Positions 1-7,128 of a DNA stretch of 64,000 bases are shown here, piece after piece. The position numbers and the translations under genes are program-made. Numbering within the stretch: the first letter of the stretch is position 1; each line of letters begins with the position of its first letter. Below the pieces are notes generated by a model that saw only the letters and a program-made list of their open reading frames with translations, did not search any database and was not told where the DNA came from. This DNA comes from Vescimonas fastidiosa (lineage in GTDB: Bacteria > Bacillota > Clostridia > Oscillospirales > Oscillospiraceae). The DNA is taken from contig NZ_AP023415.1 in NCBI RefSeq assembly GCF_018326305.1, positions 1,437,010 through 1,501,009 of the forward strand. The letters run 5' to 3'.

Positions 1-1
1 G

Positions 2-277
2 GATCAGAACGACCCCTCGGAATCCGCCCGGGAGCAGGGCTTCCCCACCTCCATCGCCGGAGCCACTGCCAGCATCGTGTCCTCGGTGGTGGCCAACTAT
101 CCGGTGGATGTGGACCGGCTCAACCAGGACGAAAAAATGGAGATCATGGAGATTTTGGACCGCAAGGGCGTGTTTTTACTGAAGGGCTCCGTGAGCTTCG
201 TGGCCAAGGAGCTGCACAGCTCGGAGGCCAGCATTTACCGCTATCTGGGAAAACTGAACAGCCGCAGCGGGAAGTGA
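2..277 (+). CDS. YheO/DauR-type transcriptional regulator, C-terminal part
   Basis: The reading frame is open from the window edge, so the gene starts upstream and only about 91 residues are visible. The end matches the DNA-binding half of YheO/DauR regulators: a segment reading LDRKGVFLLKGSV followed by a helix-turn-helix with VAKEL and ASIYRYLGKL. In this family an N-terminal PAS-like YheO domain senses a small molecule and the C-terminal HTH binds DNA; that N-terminal domain would lie outside the window. The stop TGA is at 275-277 and a terminator follows. The target is unknown. Confidence 0.75.
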   Translation, partial: DQNDPSESAREQGFPTSIAGATASIVSSVVANYPVDVDRLNQDEKMEIMEILDRKGVFLLKGSVSFVAKELHSSEASIYRYLGKLNSRSGK

Positions 278-306
278 CGGGGTTACCCTTTACAACAAAT
301 AATTCG

Positions 307-346
307 GCGCAGCGGGCGGGGTTAAACCTGGCCCGCTGTGCTTTTT
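307..346 (+). terminator. Intrinsic terminator after the YheO-type gene
   Basis: Stem GCGCAGCGGGC pairs with GCCCGCTGTGC and is followed by a run of six T. Confidence 0.75.
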
Positions 347-672
347 TGAGCCAGTACGGATTGCCATAGCCGGTGACTTCGGTCACCGGCTTCGCAATGA
401 CAGATTTTTGCAAGAGGTGCGGTGCAAGGCTGGGCGGGTCGTCCGGGACGCCGACCCCTACAACGCCATTCACCGATAGAACTTCGTAGGGGGCGATGCC
501 CACATCGCCCCGCATCCGTTATAAGAGGTGTGGCAGATGCCCGGCAGCGGGGTGCGGTGCAAGCAGGGCGTGGGCAATAGCGGTTTTTTCGTGGCAAATT
601 TTGGGTTTTTGTTGCATTTATCACTGCGGATTCTGTATTTTCTTATATAATACGGGGTAGGATAGAGAAACT
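347..672. repeat. Gene-free spacer with REP-like repeat (family B copy 1) and hairpins
   Basis: No credible gene is seen here. At about 356-430 lies a palindromic unit: GGATTGCC, then CCGGTGAC...GTCACCGG, then CGCAATGACAG and a GGTGCGGTGCAAGGC tail. It recurs at 2607-2683. Further on there are two GC-rich inverted repeats, at about 437-462 and at about 487-514 (GGGGCGATG/CATCGCCCC). The -10-like TATAAT at 646-651 probably serves trxA. Confidence 0.6.
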
Positions 673-688
673 AAAGGAGGCATTTGCG

Positions 689-1000
689 ATGACGATTGTA
701 CACGCAAAGGATGATACTTTTGACGCGGCGGTGCTGCAAAGCGAAAAGCCGGTTTTGGTTGACTTTTGGGCTACCTGGTGCGGTCCCTGCCGGGCTTTAG
801 GCCCCACGCTGGAGGAGATGGCCGCCAAATACGACGACTTCCAGATCGTGAAGGTGAATGTGGACGAGTGCCGGGATCTGGCGCTGCGGTACGGCATCGA
901 GGTGATCCCCACGCTGCTGGTATTTAAGGGCGGGCAGGTGGTAAATCGCGCCGCCGGGCTCATGGGCGAGCCGGAGATTTTGGCGCTGGTGCGCGGGTAA
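689..1000 (+). CDS. trxA: Thioredoxin
   Basis: A 103-residue protein with the whole thioredoxin fold and the active site WCGPC at residues 30-34, followed by the cis-proline segment VIPTLLVFKGG. It reduces protein disulfides in the cytoplasm, normally recharged by thioredoxin reductase, which is not in this window. The start ATG has a strong AAAGGAGG site 8 bases upstream, and a TATAAT -10 element lies at 646-651. It is a single-gene transcript, closed by its own terminator. Confidence 0.95.
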   Translation: MTIVHAKDDTFDAAVLQSEKPVLVDFWATWCGPCRALGPTLEEMAAKYDDFQIVKVNVDECRDLALRYGIEVIPTLLVFKGGQVVNRAAGLMGEPEILALVRG

Positions 1001-1008
1001 AGCTATGT

Positions 1009-1039
1009 AGAGGCGGGCCGTAGGGTCCGCCTCTTTTTT
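1009..1039 (+). terminator. Intrinsic terminator of trxA
   Basis: AGAGGCGGGCC pairs with GGTCCGCCTCT, followed by a T run. Confidence 0.85.
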
Positions 1040-1060
1040 GCGCGGGGAGGGCTTTTCCGG

Positions 1061-1089
1061 TTGACATTTGGAACGGTTTTGAGTAGAAT
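1061..1089 (+). promoter_or_regulatory. SigA-type promoter of hom
   Basis: TTGACA at 1061-1066, a 17-base spacer and TAGAAT at 1084-1089, 38 bases upstream of the hom start codon. Confidence 0.8.
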
Positions 1090-1127
1090 TGGGACGATCC
1101 ATTTTAACCTACGGGGGAGGTTTTACT

Positions 1128-2267
1128 ATGAACATTGGACTTTTGGGCTGCGGCGTTGTGGGCGGCGGCATTTTAGATTTTTGCGCAGGTCGGGAGGATC
1201 TGACTGTGACCAAGGTTTTGGTGCGGCGGCCTCGGCCTGACCTGGGGGCACTGGCGGTGACGGACATCGCCGACATTGTAAACGACGAGGCTATCGGCAT
1301 CGTGGCAGAGGTCATGGGCGGGCTGCACCCGGCTTACGAGTACATCTGCGCTGCGATGAAGGCGGGCAAGCATGTGGTGACGGCCAACAAGGCGGTCATC
1401 AGCGCCTACTACCCGGAGCTGACGGGTCTGGCCCGGGAATGCGGCGTTTCCCTGCGCTGCACCGCTGCCGTAGGCGGAGGCATTCCGTGGCTGACCAACC
1501 TGGAACGGTGCAAGCGACTGGACAGCATCTGCGAGCTGGGCGGCATTATGAACGGTACCACCAACTTCATTATGGACGCCATGCACGCCTCCCCGGTGTC
1601 GTTCCCGGAAATTTTGAAGCAGGCCCAGGAGCTGGGCTATGCCGAGGCGGACCCCTCCGCCGACATCGACGGCGACGATGTGCGCCGGAAGCTGACCATC
1701 TCCGCCAACATCGCCTTTGACGCGCTGGTGCAGGAGGAGGACATCCCCATGTTCGGTATCCGCACCGTCACAGACGGGGACATCCGCGCCTTTAAGGCCC
1801 ACGGATTTGTCTGCAAGCTTTTGGCCACGGCCAAGGCGGCGGAGGGCGGCGTGTGCGCCTTCATCGAGCCGACCCTGGTGGACAGCCATGACCTGGAGGC
1901 CGCCGTGCCTAAGAACTTCAACCTCATCACCTATTGCGGTGAAAAGGTGGGCCGGCACAGCTTCTTCGGTCAGGGGGCCGGGCGGTATCCCACGGCCTTC
2001 AACGCCGTGGAGGACTGCCTGGACATTGTGGCCGGAAAGCCGGGGTTCTACACCCAGGCCATGAAGCCCGCCCCTGTACTCTGCGGAGGGGAGGCACACC
2101 CGTACTATGTGCGCACCGCCTGCCCGGACGCGTTTTTGCAGTCGGTGACCGTGGAGCACTGGGGGGACGGCGTGGTGACCGCCTGTGTCAGCGTGGAGGA
2201 AATGCTCCGCTGGGGCCGGGCACAGCTGGACAAGGACCCCGGGTGCTTCCTGGCCGGGATACGGTAA
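1128..2267 (+). CDS. hom: Homoserine dehydrogenase (short form, no ACT domain)
   Basis: This enzyme makes homoserine from aspartate semialdehyde with NAD(P)H, the branch point to threonine, methionine and isoleucine. The 379-residue protein opens with the Rossmann motif GLLGCGVVGGG and contains VTANKAVIS and the signature GGIMNGTTNFIM followed by EADPSADIDG. It is shorter than forms carrying a C-terminal ACT regulatory domain (about 430 residues), so classical threonine feedback through ACT is not expected. The ATG at 1128 follows GGGGAGG. The gene stands alone between its own promoter and terminator. Confidence 0.93.
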   Translation: MNIGLLGCGVVGGGILDFCAGREDLTVTKVLVRRPRPDLGALAVTDIADIVNDEAIGIVAEVMGGLHPAYEYICAAMKAGKHVVTANKAVISAYYPELTGLARECGVSLRCTAAVGGGIPWLTNLERCKRLDSICELGGIMNGTTNFIMDAMHASPVSFPEILKQAQELGYAEADPSADIDGDDVRRKLTISANIAFDALVQEEDIPMFGIRTVTDGDIRAFKAHGFVCKLLATAKAAEGGVCAFIEPTLVDSHDLEAAVPKNFNLITYCGEKVGRHSFFGQGAGRYPTAFNAVEDCLDIVAGKPGFYTQAMKPAPVLCGGEAHPYYVRTACPDAFLQSVTVEHWGDGVVTACVSVEEMLRWGRAQLDKDPGCFLAGIR

Positions 2268-2286
2268 AATTGAATTTTGGCGTTGA

Positions 2287-2313
2287 GGACCGCCGGGGCG
2301 TTTGCCCCGGCGG
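2287..2313 (+). terminator. Terminator hairpin of hom (first of two identical copies)
   Basis: CCGCCGGGGC pairs with GCCCCGGCGG. The same 27-base sequence occurs again at 2517-2543, on the other side of the repeat element at 2316-2517. Confidence 0.7.
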
Positions 2314-2315
2314 TT

Positions 2316-2517
2316 GAGACTGTCGAAAAACCCTCCGGGTTTTTCCGACAAAAGGCTTGCGGTCTGCTGCGCGCATAATTTGTCCGTCTGTGACGGACAA
2401 ATTCCACACTGGCAGCCCGAGTTGTATTTTCTCTCACGCACATGTCGCGAGAGAAAATGATTTTATTTCTTTGCCGCCTGCGGGCGGCAAACTCTGCGAG
2501 GCTTTTTTGACACGCTG
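2316..2517 (+). repeat. Dispersed structured element, family A copy 1 (full length)
   Basis: About 200 bp without coding potential. In order it holds four hairpins: GTCGAAAAACCC/GGGTTTTTCCGAC, ATTTGTCCGTC/GACGGACAAAT, TTTTCTCTC/GAGAGAAAA with a CACATGTC loop, and TTGCCGCC/GGCGGCAA. The ends TGTCGAAAAA and TTTTTTGACA are inverted repeats of each other. A near-identical copy is at 27597-27798. Confidence 0.85.
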
Positions 2518-2549
2518 GACCGCCGGGGCGTTTGCCCCGGCGGGTTTTT
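2517..2549 (+). terminator. Second copy of the hom terminator hairpin
   Basis: Same 27-base hairpin as at 2287-2313, here followed by a T-rich tail. Confidence 0.65.
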
Positions 2550-2565
2550 ATATGGGGGAACGATG

Positions 2566-2683
2566 GGTGGGGCGGGCGTCCGCGAGGGTCGCCCGCCCCA
2601 CCAGGAGAACGGATTGCCACAACCGGTGACATCGGTCACTGGTTTCGCAATGACAGTTTTTTTGCAAGGGGTGCGGTGTAAGG
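2566..2683. repeat. GC hairpin plus family B REP-like repeat (copy 2)
   Basis: GGTGGGGCGGGCG pairs with CGCCCGCCCCACC at 2566-2602. Family B copy 2 follows at 2607-2683: GGATTGCC, CCGGTGAC/GTCACTGG, CGCAATGACAG and the GGTGCGGTG tail. The remaining bases to 2817 hold a TATACT -10-like element at 2756-2761. Confidence 0.65.
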
Positions 2684-2817
2684 CCGACGGCGGGGTGAAG
2701 GCAAAATTTTTCACAGTTTACATAAATTATTCACACATCTTTGCTTTATTTATGGTATACTCTGAATAATAGGACTGTTCGGCGTAGGATTCCGGACAGG
2801 AGGAGGATAGATTTTTT

Positions 2818-3534
2818 ATGATGGTCGAGAAAATCAACCAGTTATCCCTGCACAACATACACCTGCCGGGCAGCACGCCCCAAAAGGAAACGGAATTGGC
2901 CCAGGGCATGGTTCGGGTGAATCATCTATACCGCAGCGCACTGAAAATAGCCGTGGCGCAAATGGAAATCCTGGACGAGGAATTTGCCACCCTCAACGAC
3001 CGCTCCCCCATCCACCACATCGAGTACCGCATCAAGACCCTGGACTCCATTGTGGAGAAGCTCCAGCGCCGGGGCCATGAGGTCACCATTGACAACATCT
3101 ACGCCTATGTGCAGGATGTGGCGGGCATACGCATTATCTGCAACTACTTAGACGACATTTACTATCTGCGCAGTCTGCTGACCCGAAACGAGTCCTTCCG
3201 GGTGATTCAGGAGGTGGACTACATCAAGACCCCGAAGCCCTCCGGCTACCGCAGCCTGCACCTGATCGTGGAGGTGCCCATCGTCATCTCCGAGGGAACC
3301 CTGCACCTGCCGGTGGAGATTCAGCTCCGGACCATCGCCATGGATATGTGGGCCAGCCTGGAGCACGAGCTGCGCTACAAGTCCAGCCGGGCCTTTTCCG
3401 ATGCCGATGCCAAGCGGCTGCGGCTATGCTCCGAGGCGGTTTTTGAGGTGGACCGGGAGATGCAGAACATTTACAAGGGCAAGCAGGCGGAATACGAGGA
3501 GCAGGAGCCTGCGGGAGAAGATGCGAAAGAATAA
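2818..3534 (+). CDS. Small alarmone synthetase, GTP pyrophosphokinase (RelQ/YjbM type)
   Basis: A 238-residue RelA/SpoT-type synthetase that transfers pyrophosphate from ATP to GDP or GTP to make (p)ppGpp. Visible synthetase motifs are RIKTLDSIVEKL, DVAGIRII, KTPKPSGYRSLHL and EIQLRTIAMDMWASLEHEL. It has neither the hydrolase domain nor the TGS and ACT domains of long Rel proteins, so it is synthesis-only and probably governed by transcription or allostery. The C-terminal helices fit the tetramer-forming tail of RelQ. The start has AGGAGGAG upstream; a second ATG follows directly and could be used instead. Its own terminator closes the unit. Confidence 0.9.
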   Translation: MMVEKINQLSLHNIHLPGSTPQKETELAQGMVRVNHLYRSALKIAVAQMEILDEEFATLNDRSPIHHIEYRIKTLDSIVEKLQRRGHEVTIDNIYAYVQDVAGIRIICNYLDDIYYLRSLLTRNESFRVIQEVDYIKTPKPSGYRSLHLIVEVPIVISEGTLHLPVEIQLRTIAMDMWASLEHELRYKSSRAFSDADAKRLRLCSEAVFEVDREMQNIYKGKQAEYEEQEPAGEDAKE

Positions 3535-3547
3535 GATAATCGAATAG

Positions 3548-3579
3548 AAAAAATCGTCCCCGGTGGGGACGATTTTTTT
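3548..3579 (+). terminator. Intrinsic terminator of the alarmone synthetase gene
   Basis: AAAAATCGTCCC pairs with GGGGACGATTTTTTT with a short loop. The A and T runs on both sides make it potentially bidirectional. Confidence 0.85.
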
Positions 3580-3721
3580 GTGAGGAGGGCGGAAGGGGTC
3601 TGCTGGTCCCCTTCCGCCATGGAAAAGACGGGTTCTCCGCCTCGGCTTGCTTTTTTAATCCCGGGCAAAAGAAAAATGCCCCGGCCGACACCTCTTACAC
3701 ACCATAGTCGGACAAAGCACC

Positions 3722-3948
3722 AAAAGGCCCCCTGGGGGCTTGCTTCAGACGAATAAGTCTCCCGGCTATGCTTCTTCGCTCCGCCTGCCTTCTCATGCCG
3801 CCCGGCACAATGGCGCTTATAGGCTTCGCTCCGCAATACGGTAAAGCTGTGACACTTCACAGCGATGTGCACTCGCTGCGGGACCCTATCCCCGCAGCTC
3901 TTCTGGTGTGCGTTCCTCTGGATTCTCTGAGGTCGTCATTTACTTGTG
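3722..3948 (-). ncRNA. Candidate structured non-coding RNA downstream of spo0A, family unassigned
   Basis: A strong minus-strand promoter at 3955-3983 points into a stretch with no plausible protein. About 227 bases would be transcribed to a GC-rich hairpin with a short T run near 3722-3740. The predicted transcript contains two clear hairpins, at 3875-3898 (GCTGCGGG/CCCGCAGC) and 3846-3863 (GCTGTG/CACAGC), and two GGAGCGAAG motifs about 50 bases apart. The size recalls 6S RNA, but the multi-hairpin layout does not obviously fit, and I see no SRP, RNase P or tmRNA signature. The promoter is convincing; the RNA class is not assigned. Confidence 0.45.
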
Positions 3949-3954
3949 GAAAAT

Positions 3955-3983
3955 ATAGTATCATTTTTCAGGGCGTCTGTCAA
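3955..3983 (-). promoter_or_regulatory. Strong SigA-type promoter of the candidate ncRNA
   Basis: On the minus strand TTGACA (3978-3983), a 17-base spacer and TACTAT (3955-3960). No open reading frame follows. Confidence 0.65.
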
Positions 3984-4004
3984 CCGCCCGGAGGGATTCT
4001 AGGA

Positions 4005-4042
4005 TAAAAAAGCACGCATCCGGAGGGGAGCCGGATGCGTGC
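4005..4042 (-). terminator. Intrinsic terminator of spo0A
   Basis: GCACGCATCCGG pairs with CCGGATGCGTGC and on the minus strand runs into six T. Confidence 0.9.
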
Positions 4043-4109
4043 CCGCGTAGGAAAATGCTGCGGGCCCCTGCGGCGTATGCGCTGAAGTGCGCCCCGGGAG
4101 CCCCTGTCC

Positions 4110-4868
4110 TCAGGCCCGGCCCCGCCGCAGCTTCAGCTGCAGCCGGTCGGCAATCATGGCGATAAACTCGGAATTGGTGGGCTTGCCCTTGGCGGAATTC
4201 ACGGTATAGCCGAAATACTTCTGCAGGGTCTCCAGGTCACCCCGGTCCCAGGCCACCTCGATGGCATGACGGATGGCTCGCTCCACCCGGGACGGCGTGG
4301 TGGAAAACCGGGCGGCTACCTCCGGGTACAGGACCTTGGTAACGGCATTGATCACATCCATATCCTGCACGGCAATAAGAATCGCCTCCCGCAGGTACTG
4401 ATAGCCCTTGATATGGGCGGGGACGCCGATCTCATGGATGATGGCCGTGACCTGGCCCTCCAGAGCTGGAGAAAATTCCCCCACCTCCTGCTGAGAATAC
4501 GCCGCCTGGCGCATCAGCTCCAGCAGCGACTCCTCGCTGCAGGGCTTGGGCAGAAAATACCACACCCCCAGCTGCACCGCCTGGTTCACCGTGCGCTGCA
4601 TGCAAAAGGCCGAGACCACAATGACCTTGGGGGCCCGGTCGCCCAGACTCTGCAGCTGCCGCAGCAGACCGAAGCCGTCCAGCTCCGGCAAAACCAGATC
4701 CAACAGCAGCAGCTGCGGATGCTTCTGCTGCACCAGGCGCAGCGCCTCCACGCCGGACCCGGTGCTGCCTACCACTTGAAACTCGCCTGTGCCTTCTATG
4801 GCACGACTCAGTACCGCTCGGTACTCCTCGCTTGCGTCCGCTAAAATAACGCTTCCTCTGTTCTCCAT
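4110..4868 (-). CDS. spo0A: Sporulation master response regulator Spo0A
   Basis: A 252-residue two-domain regulator that starts sporulation once phosphorylated. The receiver domain covers about residues 5-120, with the phospho-acceptor Asp57 in LLLLDLVLP and the conserved lysine in FLPKP. Of the usual acidic pair near the N-terminus only Asp11 remains (ADASEE rather than ADDN). The C-terminal domain carries the highly conserved [19 protein letters not shown] helix that contacts 0A boxes, and it ends with the typical [16 protein letters not shown]. The gene has its own promoter and terminator. The usual upstream partner spoIVB is not adjacent, which is uncommon. Confidence 0.95.
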   Translation of the reverse strand: MENRGSVILADASEEYRAVLSRAIEGTGEFQVVGSTGSGVEALRLVQQKHPQLLLLDLVLPELDGFGLLRQLQSLGDRAPKVIVVSAFCMQRTVNQAVQLGVWYFLPKPCSEESLLELMRQAAYSQQEVGEFSPALEGQVTAIIHEIGVPAHIKGYQYLREAILIAVQDMDVINAVTKVLYPEVAARFSTTPSRVERAIRHAIEVAWDRGDLETLQKYFGYTVNSAKGKPTNSEFIAMIADRLQLKLRRGRA

Positions 4869-4948
4869 ACTCTCCCTCGTCCTTATACTTCAAGATTTCA
4901 GCGCAGAGAATTTTCGCTTCCTCAACAGCACTCCCCTGCCTTGCATAT

Positions 4949-4977
4949 AATTTACCATATTTCAGTGTCGTTTTCAA
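4949..4977 (-). promoter_or_regulatory. Predicted spo0A promoter
   Basis: Minus strand: TTGAAA (4972-4977), a 17-base spacer and TAAATT (4949-4954). This leaves a leader of about 75 bases before the start codon. Confidence 0.55.
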
Positions 4978-5017
4978 GATTATTTTAGCGATTATTTACG
5001 ATTTTATGTTCGCAATT

Positions 5018-5035
5018 TTTGACAAAATTCGACAA
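5018..5035 (-). promoter_or_regulatory. 0A boxes upstream of spo0A
   Basis: A perfect 0A box TTGTCGAA lies on the minus strand at 5028-5035, with a near match TTGTCAAA at 5018-5025, about 40 bases upstream of the predicted -35. Two more near matches (TTTGACAA at 5175-5182, TTCGACAC at 5195-5202) lie nearer the hydrogenase operon. The whole 4869-5292 spacer is AT-rich and holds no gene. Confidence 0.6.
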
Positions 5036-5292
5036 CATTTTTTTACATTTTTCACGAGATTGCATCGGCCCGGGGGGCAAAAAGGCAAGGCAAAGAGGCT
5101 CCGGGGGAGTCATTTTCTCTGTTTTCATAAAAAAGTCTCATTATACATACTTTTTTTATTGATTTTTATAGTATTTTGACAACAAATTAACAACTTCGAC
5201 ACTTTTTAGGGATTTGACATTTTTTGTTTTTTGTGTCATTCTTTTGGTACGGAAAACACAAGGAAGAGAATGCAAGAAGGAGATGATTCGGT

Positions 5293-7128
5293 ATGAGCAG
5301 ATTGGATATCAAGTCGCCCAGCCGGGCTGAAACTGTGGTAGAAAATCTTTACCGTGATATGGAGCGGCGCATTGCCGCCAGCCCCCCGGGCCTGTGCCCT
5401 GTGGATATGGCGCTGAGCTTCCTGCGCCTGTGCCATGCCCAGAGCTGCGGCAAGTGCGTGCCCTGCCGCATTGGCTTGGGACAGCTTTCCCTGCTCCTGG
5501 AGCAGGTGCTTTCCGGCACCGCCACCATGAGCACCCTGGTTACCATTGAAAAAACGGCGCGCACCATCGTAAACACCGCCGACTGCGCCATCGGACGGGA
5601 CGCTGCCCGGCTGGTGGTAGACGGCTTGGAGGGCTTCCGGGACGACTACGAGGAGCACATTCTGCACCAGCGGTGCCTGGCGGGGCTGAAATACCCGGTG
5701 CCCTGCGTGGCCCTGTGCCCGGCAGGGGTGGATATTCCCGGCTACATGGCCCTGGTGGGCGAGGGCCGCTGCGCCGACGCGGTGCGGCTGATCCGCAAGG
5801 ACAACCCCTTCCCCACCGCCTGCGCCTACATCTGCGAGCATCCCTGCGAGGCTCGGTGCCGCCGGAACATGATCGACGACGCCATCAACATCCGGGGTCT
5901 CAAGCGCTACGCCGTAGACCACGCTGGGGAGGTGCCCCAGCCGGAGTGCGCCCCGGCCACCGGCAAGAAGGTCGCCATTGTGGGCGGCGGCCCCAGCGGC
6001 CTCAGCTGCGCCTACTACCTGACCCTTATGGGCCACAAGGTCACCGTGTATGAGGAGGCCAAGCAGCTGGGCGGTATGCTCCGCTACGGCATCCCCAACT
6101 ACCGTTTCCCCCGACATCTGCTGAACGCAGAGATCGAGTCCATCCTGTCTCTGGGCATCGAGGTGCATACCGGCGTCACCGTGGGCAAGGACATCTGGAT
6201 CGAGGACCTGCAAAAAGAATATGACTGCCTGTACATCGCCATCGGCGCCCACCAGGACAAAAAAACCGGCATTCCCGGCGAGGACAGCATAAATGTTATG
6301 TCCGCCGTGGAGATGCTCCGGGACATCGGTGACGACATCATGCCCGACTTCTCCGGCAAGAAGGTAGTGGTCATCGGCGGCGGCAATGTGGCCATGGATG
6401 TGACCCGCAGTTCCATTCGCCTGGGGGCGGAGAAGGTCACCTGCGTGTATCGACGCCGGGTTGAGGACATGACAGCCCTGCCCGACGAGGTCACCGGAGC
6501 TATGGCCGAGGGCGCCGAAATCATGACCCTGGCTGCGCCGGTGCGCATCGAGGCGGACGAGGAGGGCGTGGCCAAGGCCCTGTGGGTCCAGCCTCAGATC
6601 ATCGGCGAGGTGGACAAGGCGGGCCGTCCCCGGCCCGGCAACGCCGACCTGCCGGAGGTGCGCCTGGAGGCGGACATCATCGTGGTGGCCATCGGCCAGG
6701 GCATTGAGATCAGCGGCTTTGACGCGGCAGGCGTGCCCATTAAGCGGGGCACCTTTGTGGCCGGGCTCTCCGGCCAGGTGGGCGACATGGACAATGTGTT
6801 CGCCGGAGGCGACTGCGTCACCGGCCCCGCCACGGCCATTCGGGCCATTGCCGCCGGAAAGGTGGCTGCCGCCAATATCGACGAGCATCTGGGCTACCGC
6901 CACGAGATCACCGTGGATGTGGAGATTCCCAGTCCCAAACTCAATAACCGCGCCCCCCACGGACGCATCAACACCACCGAGCGGGAGGCCGGCCAGCGCA
7001 GGTGCGACTTTGAGGATATTGAGTGCGGCCTGACCCAGGAGGGCGCCGTCACCGAGGCCTCCCGCTGCCTGCGGTGCGACCACTTCGGCTACGGTATTTT
7101 CAAAGGAGGGCGTGTGGAAAAATGGTAA
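5293..7128 (+). CDS. Hydrogenase-associated NAD(P)H-dependent flavoprotein (NuoF Fe-S module fused to GltD-like oxidoreductase)
   Basis: A 611-residue electron-transfer subunit. Residues about 30-110 carry the four-cysteine [4Fe-4S] motif of the NuoF/HydB C-terminus (SCGKCVPCR at 51-59, plus Cys98). From about residue 130 the protein is like the small subunit of glutamate synthase (GltD/NfnB): N-terminal Fe-S cysteines (CPAGVD, CEHPCEARC), an FAD motif GGGPSG at 231-236, an NAD(P) motif VVIGGGNVAMD, and a C-terminal FAGGD segment. The FMN/NADH-binding core of NuoF and any NuoE-like subunit are missing. It overlaps the hydrogenase gene, so it is the likely route between NAD(P)H and the hydrogenase. 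Confidence 0.85.
   Translation: MSRLDIKSPSRAETVVENLYRDMERRIAASPPGLCPVDMALSFLRLCHAQSCGKCVPCRIGLGQLSLLLEQVLSGTATMSTLVTIEKTARTIVNTADCAIGRDAARLVVDGLEGFRDDYEEHILHQRCLAGLKYPVPCVALCPAGVDIPGYMALVGEGRCADAVRLIRKDNPFPTACAYICEHPCEARCRRNMIDDAINIRGLKRYAVDHAGEVPQPECAPATGKKVAIVGGGPSGLSCAYYLTLMGHKVTVYEEAKQLGGMLRYGIPNYRFPRHLLNAEIESILSLGIEVHTGVTVGKDIWIEDLQKEYDCLYIAIGAHQDKKTGIPGEDSINVMSAVEMLRDIGDDIMPDFSGKKVVVIGGGNVAMDVTRSSIRLGAEKVTCVYRRRVEDMTALPDEVTGAMAEGAEIMTLAAPVRIEADEEGVAKALWVQPQIIGEVDKAGRPRPGNADLPEVRLEADIIVVAIGQGIEISGFDAAGVPIKRGTFVAGLSGQVGDMDNVFAGGDCVTGPATAIRAIAAGKVAAANIDEHLGYRHEITVDVEIPSPKLNNRAPHGRINTTEREAGQRRCDFEDIECGLTQEGAVTEASRCLRCDHFGYGIFKGGRVEKW

Noticed and set aside
1173..2632. Long minus-strand frames over hom and its downstream spacer
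   Set aside because: Shadow frames of a GC-rich gene; the plus-strand frame has the full set of homoserine dehydrogenase motifs, and the shadow runs through repeat family A.
3722..3948. 6S RNA as a firm call
   Set aside because: Size and promoter fit, but the long rod with a central bubble could not be drawn by eye; kept as unassigned.
5236..7083. A 615-codon minus-strand frame over the hydrogenase flavoprotein gene
   Set aside because: Antisense artefact of codon bias; Ala/Gly/His-rich with no domain, while the plus strand has clear Fe-S, FAD and NAD motifs.
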